Source: an uncultured Pseudomonadota bacterium
GTDB taxonomy: Bacteria > Pseudomonadota > Gammaproteobacteria > Burkholderiales > SG8-39
Reading direction: 5' to 3'
Assembly: GCA_903909415.1 (NCBI GenBank)
Contig: CAIVVS010000226.1
Coordinates: 1-30,237, forward strand
Length of the DNA stretch: 30,237 bases
This document shows positions 25,364 to 30,237 of the stretch, piece by piece. A program made the position numbers and the translations under genes. Under the pieces are notes generated by a model. It searched no databases, was not told the origin of the DNA, and was given only the letters and a program-made list of their open reading frames with translations. Every line of letters begins with the position of its first letter. Within the stretch, counting starts at the first letter, position 1.

Positions 25364-26806
25364 TCACTTCATCGCAAAGGACGGGGGAATGATCTCGTCC
25401 AGGGGTTTGCCGGTCCAGTGCCAGGTAGGCACCGCGTCCCAGATGGTGTTGGCCCCGGCCTGCAGCTTCTCCATCAGCGGCTCTTCCTGCGTGCGGAGGT
25501 AGGCGCCCTCCGAGACCAGGATCTCGCCGTTGACGATCACCGTCTTGATGTCGCGGCTGGTCGCACTTTCCACCAGCGTACGGACCGGGTCCCGTACCGC
25601 GCCGAAGGCGATGTCGTCCAGGTCCACGACGATGATATCGGCCTTGGCGCCCGGGGCGAGTCGTCCCAGGTCATCGCGGCCGAGCAGGCGTGCGCCGCCC
25701 AGGGTGGCGGCGTTGAACACGTCGCGCGGGTGGCCGGAGGTGAATTTCCGGTCCGCCATGCGCGAGGCCAATGCCGCGCAGCGCATTTCCGAGATCATGT
25801 CCTTGGGATAGGTGTCGGTCCCGAGTGACATGGGTATGCCGGCGTCCTTGTACCGGTCGAGCGATTCCATCACGATGCCCAGCGTCAGGTACTTCAGCGG
25901 GCTGTAGGAAACCGCCGAGCCCGAGTCCGCGATGATGGCAAGGTCGTCGCCATAGGGGTAGTTCACCCAGCTGTGGTGGTTCAGGAAGATGCAGTGCCCG
26001 AGCGAGGTCTTCGGACCGAGGATGCCGGTCCGCTTCAGGAGTTCGATCGGCGAGCAGCGGTGCCGGCGCAGGATCTCGTGGAACTCCAGCAGGTTCATCG
26101 CCGTATGGATCTGGATCGGGATGCCGATGTCGTCCGCCGCCGGCTTGACCTTGGCCAGGGTCTCGGGCGTGCAGGTGTCCACCTGCCCCGGAAACAGCAT
26201 CGCGGTCACCAGCGGATGGTTCGACGCGTGCAGCTTTTCGGCGAACGCGAGCGCCTTGGCGAAGCGTTCCGCGCCGCGCTCCTCGTTCCACAGGTATTGC
26301 TGCCTGCCCTCGGCGTCGAAGGCATAGTCCGCATCGCGAAACCGCAGGCCGGTGACGCAGCGGATGCCGATGTCGGCAACGAGGTCCACGTAGTCCTGCA
26401 GTCCCTTTTCGGCCCCGCCGTAGTCCAGGACGGTCGTCGATCCGCCCTTGAGGCAATGGATCAGGCAGAAGCGCACCGAGACATCGAGTGTCTCGAGGTG
26501 GTGGGGAGCGTGCTTGCCCTTCATCGGGCCTGCATGTGAGAGGTAATTGGAGCCCAGGAAGTCAGGCTTGTCCGCCTCGGTCAGCATGTAGTCGCCGGCG
26601 TTGCTCCCGGTGTGGATATGGGAGTTGATGAATCCCGGGGAGATCAGGGATCCGGGCGCGTCTATCGTCCGGTCGACGGCGCCGGCGTAGTCCTTGCCGA
26701 CGTGGATGATGCGGTCGTTCTCGAAGACGACGGTCCCGTTCTGGATGATCTCGTGCTGCGACCCGTCGAACCCGACAACATACTTCCCGCGCAGCAAGGT
26801 TTTCAT
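25364..26806 (-). CDS. ATZ/TRZ-type amidohydrolase, second of two
   Basis: The 480-residue protein is a second metal-dependent amidohydrolase of the ATZ/TRZ/cytosine-deaminase group, clearly different in sequence from the one at 17850. Metal site residues in order: H63 and H65 (FINSHIHTG), H234 in QIHTAMNLLE with E241 nearby, H271 in LGHCIFLNHHSW, and D331 in LGTDTYPKD. The composite beta domain is complete (MKTLLRGKYVVGFDG; DIIVVDLDDIAFGAVRDPV; VIVNGEILV). It should hydrolyse a C-N bond of a small heterocycle or amidine-like compound, releasing ammonia or an amine; the substrate is not evident. It is transcribed towards the transporter operon and divergently from the YciI/amidase pair. Confidence 0.9.
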   Translation of the reverse strand: MKTLLRGKYVVGFDGSQHEIIQNGTVVFENDRIIHVGKDYAGAVDRTIDAPGSLISPGFINSHIHTGSNAGDYMLTEADKPDFLGSNYLSHAGPMKGKHAPHHLETLDVSVRFCLIHCLKGGSTTVLDYGGAEKGLQDYVDLVADIGIRCVTGLRFRDADYAFDAEGRQQYLWNEERGAERFAKALAFAEKLHASNHPLVTAMLFPGQVDTCTPETLAKVKPAADDIGIPIQIHTAMNLLEFHEILRRHRCSPIELLKRTGILGPKTSLGHCIFLNHHSWVNYPYGDDLAIIADSGSAVSYSPLKYLTLGIVMESLDRYKDAGIPMSLGTDTYPKDMISEMRCAALASRMADRKFTSGHPRDVFNAATLGGARLLGRDDLGRLAPGAKADIIVVDLDDIAFGAVRDPVRTLVESATSRDIKTVIVNGEILVSEGAYLRTQEEPLMEKLQAGANTIWDAVPTWHWTGKPLDEIIPPSFAMK

Positions 26807-26885
26807 GAACTGTGTTCCGGATGGATTGGCAAGCAGTAGACCGTATCGGATCGTCGCCCGTCAAGGGCGCGCATCGCTCACGGAC

Positions 26886-26920
26886 ACTTCGCGGGGCGGT
26901 ACACTTTGGCCACGCGAAGT
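26886..26920. promoter_or_regulatory. Inverted repeat flanking a -10 box, operator candidate
   Basis: ACTTCGCG (26886-26893) and CGCGAAGT (26913-26920) are perfect reverse complements separated by 19 bases. Between them lies TACACT (26900-26905), a plausible plus-strand -10 for the YciI/amidase pair. The arrangement resembles a repressor operator bracketing a promoter in the divergent gap; no regulator gene is in the window. Confidence 0.4.
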
Positions 26921-26958
26921 CCGTTCGCGCGACCCCACCATTTCGGGAGATTCGAACC

Positions 26959-27279
26959 ATGTGGTACCTCGTCCTGTCGCGTTCCATTCCCGGGCTGGAA
27001 GCCGAGCGCAAGACGCATTACGAGGAACACCGGATCTGGCTTGACACGCAGCACAGGGAAGGGCGGATGTTGTTTTCGGGGCCGACCGCCGACCTTGCCT
27101 ACGGCATTTACGTGCTGCTTGCCGACAGCCTGGAACAGGCGAGGGCACTCGCGGCCGAGGATTCGCATCACCGGCGCGGCCTGCGCACCATGGAAGTGTA
27201 TGAATGGGATCCGCGGCGCGCCTTCCGGCTCGATGCCATGACGATTGCCGATGTCACCAAGCTGGCCCGAGGTGATTGA
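26959..27279 (+). CDS. YCII-related small protein
   Basis: The 106-residue protein fits the YCII family, a dimeric alpha-beta barrel: MWYLVLSRSIPG as first strand, a helix with EEHRIWLDTQHREG, GRMLFSGPTAD as the family GP-turn, then GIYVLLADSLEQARALAAEDSH and TMEVYEW. Related domains include TftG, a dechlorinating hydrolase using a His-Asp pair; here a histidine at residue 24 and an aspartate in AEDSHH could play such a role. GGGAGA eight bases before the ATG at 26959 decides the start. The amidase gene follows by 53 bases, so the two likely share a transcript. A lactone- or ring-opening accessory activity is a guess. Confidence 0.82.
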   Translation: MWYLVLSRSIPGLEAERKTHYEEHRIWLDTQHREGRMLFSGPTADLAYGIYVLLADSLEQARALAAEDSHHRRGLRTMEVYEWDPRRAFRLDAMTIADVTKLARGD

Positions 27280-27332
27280 GAGCGGGTGGCTGAATTTCCC
27301 GGGCCGTGGGCCCGACTTACCGGAGTACTGAC

Positions 27333-28673
27333 GTGGCGATCCCCAAGGCAAGGCCGTTCCATTCCTGCGTGTCCGATTTCAAGTCGGGTAAGGACACTCC
27401 GCGCGCATTCCTCGATCGTTGCCTTGAGGCCGTTGCAACCTTCGAGAAGGATGTGGGCGCCTTCGTGGTGATGGACATCGAAGGCGCCAAGGCCGCGGCC
27501 GACCGTTCCACAGAACGCTGGCGCGCCGGCAAGCCGCTGTCGCGCATCGACGGCATGCCGGTCGGGATCAAGGACATCATCGATTCTGTGGACCTGCCCA
27601 CGCAGATGGGTTCGCCGATTTTCGATGGTTGGCAGGCCGGTCGCGATGCCGCCACGACCGCCGCGCTGCGCGAGGCCGGTGCGGTGATCCTCGGCAAGAC
27701 GGTGACCACCGAGTTTGCTGCCACGTTTCCGGGGGGAACGCGCAATCCCTGGGATGCCAAGCGCACCCCCGGCGGGTCCAGCAGCGGGTCGGCCGCCTCG
27801 GTGGCCTGCGGCATGGTGTCGGCAGCGCTGGGAACGCAGGTCATCGGCTCCATCCTGCGTCCCGCCAGTTTCTGCGGTGTGGTCGGATTCAAGCCGACCA
27901 TGGGTGCGCTCAACCGGGGCGGCAGCCATGACGGCCTGAGCCAGAGTGCGCACGGGCCCCTTGCGGCGAGCCTGGAGGATGCCTGGCTGGTGGCCCACGA
28001 GATTGCGCGGCGGGTCGGCGGCGATCCCGGTTTCCCCGGGCTTTATGGGGGCCAGGAGCCGCCGCGTGCATCCAGCCCGGTCCGTTTGGCGGTACTGGAG
28101 ACTGCAGGCTGGGCAGTTGCCGAAGCGGGTGTGAAAGTGGCTTTTGCCGGGGCGTTGGGAAAGCTCGAGGCAAAGGGCGTTGAACTGGTGCGGGCTTCCT
28201 CGCGCAAGCACGTGTCGGCGCTGGAAGCGGCGCTGGTTCGTGCGGTCGATGTGTCCCGGGACATCAACGCGTGGGAGTCCCTGTGGCCCCTGAATACCTA
28301 CAGCATCCGGTACCCGGGCAAGCTCAGCCAGTCGATGCTGGACCGGCTCGCGGATGCCCGGAAGATGTCGCCTGACGATTACCGGGCGCTGCTGGTCGAG
28401 CGGGAGCGGGTCCGGGCGCTGTACGCGGAGCTTGCGGGCGACTGCGACGCCTGCATCACGCTGTCGGCTGCCGGTCCGGCTCCGGTGGGTCTTGGTTCGA
28501 CCGGGAATCCGGTTTTCAACGTGCCGGCCAGCCTGTTGGGTACCCCGGCGTTGACGCTGCCGGTGTTCATGGTGGATGGCTTGCCTGTTGGCCTGCAGCT
28601 CATGGGGTTCAAGGACAGGGATGAGTCCTTGTTCCGGGTGGCTGCCTGGGTTCGGGCCGGGTTGGGGGGCTGA
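27333..28673 (+). CDS. Amidase (amidase signature family)
   Basis: The 446-residue enzyme belongs to the amidase signature family, which hydrolyses amides with a Ser-cisSer-Lys triad. K80 lies in VGIKDII, the cis-serine S149 in PGGSSSGSAA, and the nucleophile S173 in VIGSILRPA. The last motif normally reads DTGGSIR-P, so QVIGSILRP is a slight divergence near the active site. The C-terminal part (CDACITLSAAGPAP; GTPALTLPVFMVDGLPVGLQLMG) is typical. GTG at 27333 was chosen over the GTG at 27306 because GGAG lies seven bases upstream. It is not GatA: no gatB or gatC is near. Placed with YciI-like and amidohydrolase genes, it is probably catabolic, releasing ammonia from an amide intermediate. 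Confidence 0.92.
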   Translation: MAIPKARPFHSCVSDFKSGKDTPRAFLDRCLEAVATFEKDVGAFVVMDIEGAKAAADRSTERWRAGKPLSRIDGMPVGIKDIIDSVDLPTQMGSPIFDGWQAGRDAATTAALREAGAVILGKTVTTEFAATFPGGTRNPWDAKRTPGGSSSGSAASVACGMVSAALGTQVIGSILRPASFCGVVGFKPTMGALNRGGSHDGLSQSAHGPLAASLEDAWLVAHEIARRVGGDPGFPGLYGGQEPPRASSPVRLAVLETAGWAVAEAGVKVAFAGALGKLEAKGVELVRASSRKHVSALEAALVRAVDVSRDINAWESLWPLNTYSIRYPGKLSQSMLDRLADARKMSPDDYRALLVERERVRALYAELAGDCDACITLSAAGPAPVGLGSTGNPVFNVPASLLGTPALTLPVFMVDGLPVGLQLMGFKDRDESLFRVAAWVRAGLGG

Positions 28674-28682
28674 CCAAGCAGG

Positions 28683-28709
28683 GAAAGTTCCTGATTCAAT
28701 GGGACTTTC
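28683..28709 (+). terminator. Hairpin after the amidase gene
   Basis: GAAAGTTCC (28683-28691) pairs with GGGACTTTC (28701-28709) over nine base pairs, one of them G-U in RNA, with a 9-base loop. It begins ten bases after the amidase stop codon. No T-run follows, so it may be a processed 3' end or a weak terminator. Confidence 0.35.
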
Positions 28710-28727
28710 GTGTCATCCGTAATTTAA

Positions 28728-28743
28728 CATAATACACATTATG
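28728..28743. repeat. AT-rich perfect inverted repeat
   Basis: CATAAT (28728-28733) and ATTATG (28738-28743) are perfect reverse complements separated by ACAC, within the most AT-rich stretch of this gap (about 28718-28745) between the convergent amidase and lipoprotein genes. Each arm contains a -10-like hexamer, but no gene follows in a suitable position on either strand. Confidence 0.35.
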
Positions 28744-28750
28744 CGCTTAA

Positions 28751-28766
28751 CCGAGCCCGGACTCGG
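28751..28766 (-). terminator. Possible terminator of the lipoprotein genes
   Basis: CCGAG and CTCGG arms with a 6-base loop lie 11 bases beyond the stop of the last lipoprotein gene on the minus strand and are followed there only by TTAAGCG. The short stem and two T residues make this weak. Confidence 0.25.
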
Positions 28767-28776
28767 GCGGGGTGGC

Positions 28777-29115
28777 TCACTGGTCCCCGATGCTGTAGTA
28801 CGCATGGTCCAACTCCTCGGTATGCAGCCGGTACACCCCGTCCAGCCCGAACACCACGCTGGAGAACATTCGGATGTTGCCGTCACGGTACCGGTAGTCC
28901 CAGACCACCTCGTTCATCCACGGATACCTCACGATGCGCAACGGATGGCCGAGACGGGCAGCGACCTCGTTGTCCCGGGTCACGCCTGCCGTGAACTGGC
29001 GCAGGTCCGACGCCTGCAGGCGCGATGGATCAAGCATCCCCGGACTGGACGCACACCCGGCCATGGCGGCGGCAAGCACCAGCCCTCCGATCACGGAAAG
29101 ACGCAAACCCGGCAT
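28777..29115 (-). CDS. BamE/SmpA-like lipoprotein, copy 3
   Basis: The 112-residue precursor has a lipoprotein signal with lipobox AMAGC, acylated cysteine C21, and alanine after it, which by the Lol rule favours the outer membrane. The mature part has the BamE/OmlA-type pattern: DLRQFTAGVTRDNEVAARLGHP, then VVWDYRYRDGN and a final strand. True BamE belongs to the outer-membrane protein insertion machine; this protein is one of three tandem homologues and is probably a paralogue with its own task. GAGG precedes the ATG; it starts 10 bases after the previous gene. Confidence 0.82.
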   Translation of the reverse strand: MPGLRLSVIGGLVLAAAMAGCASSPGMLDPSRLQASDLRQFTAGVTRDNEVAARLGHPLRIVRYPWMNEVVWDYRYRDGNIRMFSSVVFGLDGVYRLHTEELDHAYYSIGDQ

Positions 29116-29125
29116 CCGGGCGACC

Positions 29126-29473
29126 TCAGTTGTACGGGGACAGCGACCTGAAGCCGCCGACCCGCTCGCTGTGGTACTTGTAGGTACCCGCCGCCAGGTC
29201 GAAATGGATATCGGCCACCATGCGCGTGTTGCGGTCCATGTAGCCGTAGGTCCAGGCCTCTTCCTTCATGGCCGCGAACTGCATGGCCCCGTGCGGTGCG
29301 CCCAGCAGCTTTTCAACCTCCGCCTTGGTCGTCACCCCGGGCTTGAACTGGCGAAGCTGGTCCTGCTGGATGGCCCAGTAATTGCGCCTGCCATAGCTGT
29401 CTGACAGCGGGGTCGCGCATCCGCCCAGCACAAAACAGAGGGCAAGGCCTGCAAGCATCGACTTGGTATGCAT
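29126..29473 (-). CDS. BamE/SmpA-like lipoprotein, copy 2
   Basis: A 115-residue precursor with lipobox VLGGC (C19, then Ala, so outer-membrane sorting is expected). It shares with its neighbours QLRQFKPGVTTKAEVEKLLGAP and a second half with EEAWTYGYMDRNTRM and YKYHSERV. AGGAG lies before the ATG. The three copies have similar length and the same motif order, so they arose by tandem duplication; identity between them is modest, suggesting an old event or divergent roles. No known partner is encoded nearby. Confidence 0.82.
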   Translation of the reverse strand: MHTKSMLAGLALCFVLGGCATPLSDSYGRRNYWAIQQDQLRQFKPGVTTKAEVEKLLGAPHGAMQFAAMKEEAWTYGYMDRNTRMVADIHFDLAAGTYKYHSERVGGFRSLSPYN

Positions 29474-29486
29474 GTGTGCTCCTTGA

Positions 29487-29837
29487 TCAGGTGCCGAATG
29501 AGCTGGTGTACGCCGGATCCAGCGCCTCGGAATGGCCCTGGTAGACGCCGCTGGGATTGAAACTCACCTGCGCCAGCATCTTCTGGTTGCCGTCGAGGTA
29601 CTGGTAGTCCCAGACCTCCTCGGCCTGCGCGCGGTAGGTCACCATCTGGACCGGGCGCCCGAGTTTGGCGAGCACCTCGGCCTTGGTACTGGTGCCCACC
29701 TTGAACTGGCGCATGTCGGCCGCCTTGATCGAGCCGTAGGCCTTGGCCGGTGGCAGGTTGGAGGCGCAGCCTGCCGAACCCAGCAGGAGGCCGGCTGCAA
29801 ACAGGCCGGCAAGGTACGCGCTATAGGTACGCTTCAT
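29487..29837 (-). CDS. BamE/SmpA-like lipoprotein, copy 1
   Basis: A 116-residue precursor with a long signal and lipobox GSAGC (C24, then Ala). The mature protein contains DMRQFKVGTSTKAEVLAKLGRP and EEVWDYQYLDGNQKM followed by GVYQGHSEAL, the best preserved version of the pattern shared by the three copies. A strong GGAGGA site lies seven bases before the ATG. It is the first of the three lipoprotein genes in transcription order, 63 bases after the TPR gene, and so may head their unit or be read through from the TPR gene. Confidence 0.84.
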   Translation of the reverse strand: MKRTYSAYLAGLFAAGLLLGSAGCASNLPPAKAYGSIKAADMRQFKVGTSTKAEVLAKLGRPVQMVTYRAQAEEVWDYQYLDGNQKMLAQVSFNPSGVYQGHSEALDPAYTSSFGT

Positions 29838-29900
29838 GGAACATCCTCCGAGTGGCTGGGAATCAGTGTGCTGCCCAAGGTGTAAACACCCCCCTTGTAC

Positions 29901-30237
29901 TCACCTATTCCGGTTCTGGATTCCCGGGGAACCTGTCGCCGGCCTTGCGGCAAGCTCGGCAGCCAGCGCGTCGGCCAGCGGCCGGTCCAGCTTGGACAGG
30001 CTCGCCTGGACCTTCTGCGCATCTTCGACCTGTCCGGAGCGCACGAGTTGCATGCCGATTTCGTACCAGGCCAGGGCGTAGCGCGGCTCCAGCCGCACCG
30101 CCTCCTGCCACGCGGCCACCGCCTCGGTGGACACGCCCATGTCCTTGAATGCCATGCCCAGCAGGTAGCGCGGGATGGGCGAGTTCGAGTCGATCGAGAT
30201 CGCATGGGTCAGGATGCGGGCGGCCACCTGGGGCCTG
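29901..30237 (-). CDS. TPR-repeat protein, 3' part only
   Basis: Only the last 112 or so codons are in the window; the frame stays open to the right edge, so the start lies outside. The visible part holds at least two tetratricopeptide repeats: one around SPIPRYLLGMAFKDMG and VSTEAVAAWQEAVRLEP, and one around YALAWYEIGMQLVRSG with QVEDAQKVQASL, followed by a short tail. TPRs mediate protein-protein contact. The three outer-membrane lipoproteins encoded downstream may be functionally linked, as TPR proteins often act in envelope assemblies, but this is inference. No judgement on localisation is possible without the N-terminus. Confidence 0.8.
   Translation of the reverse strand, partial: RPQVAARILTHAISIDSNSPIPRYLLGMAFKDMGVSTEAVAAWQEAVRLEPRYALAWYEIGMQLVRSGQVEDAQKVQASLSKLDRPLADALAAELAARPATGSPGIQNRNR

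Overview
The window reads as a chromosomal segment of a high-GC Gram-negative bacterium, most likely a betaproteobacterium (Burkholderiales or a relative). This is inference from gene content: the mltG-tmk-holB-tatD run, a divergent ygfZ with a DUF4936 gene and an NRDE gene, Lol-type lipoproteins and very GC-rich third codon positions. No rRNA, tRNA, insertion sequence, integrase or CRISPR array was found. GC content was judged by eye, not computed.

Layout. (1) 172-6322, plus strand: a two-gene molybdenum hydroxylase (separate FAD subunit, then a fused 2Fe-2S/Mo subunit, similar in layout to E. coli YgfM/XdhD), a PaiB-type FMN-binding protein, tadA, a short YkuD-type L,D-transpeptidase and a ferritin-like protein with two ExxH motifs. 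Several of these genes overlap by a few bases and are probably cotranscribed. (2) 6359-9407, minus strand: mtnA behind a fused class II aldolase/short-chain dehydrogenase, a probable salvage unit for 5-methylthioribose or 5-deoxyribose phosphates. It diverges from a GNAT gene across a 47-bp gap holding a near-perfect palindrome with a TATAAT box on both strands. (3) 9902-12025, minus strand: ygfZ, DUF4936 and NRDE genes. (4) 12392-16532, plus strand: the cell-envelope/DNA-replication operon mltG-tmk-holB-tatD, ending in an exported ankyrin-repeat protein.

(5) 16617-28673 looks like accessory catabolism: a class III CoA-transferase and an ATZ/TRZ-type amidohydrolase (minus); divergent from them a solute-binding protein, a fused double permease, an ABC ATPase, a thiolase-fold protein lacking the thiolase cysteine and a DUF35 zinc-ribbon/OB-fold partner (plus); a second amidohydrolase (minus); then a YciI-like protein and an amidase (plus). 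Together they suggest import of a nitrogen-containing compound, hydrolytic C-N cleavage, CoA transfer and carbon-carbon bond cleavage by an Ltp2-like aldolase complex. The substrate cannot be read from the sequence, and I know of no described pathway with exactly this gene set. It is the best candidate in the window for an undescribed system.

(6) 28777-30237, minus strand: three tandem paralogous BamE/SmpA-like lipoproteins behind the 3' end of a TPR-protein gene that runs off the right edge.
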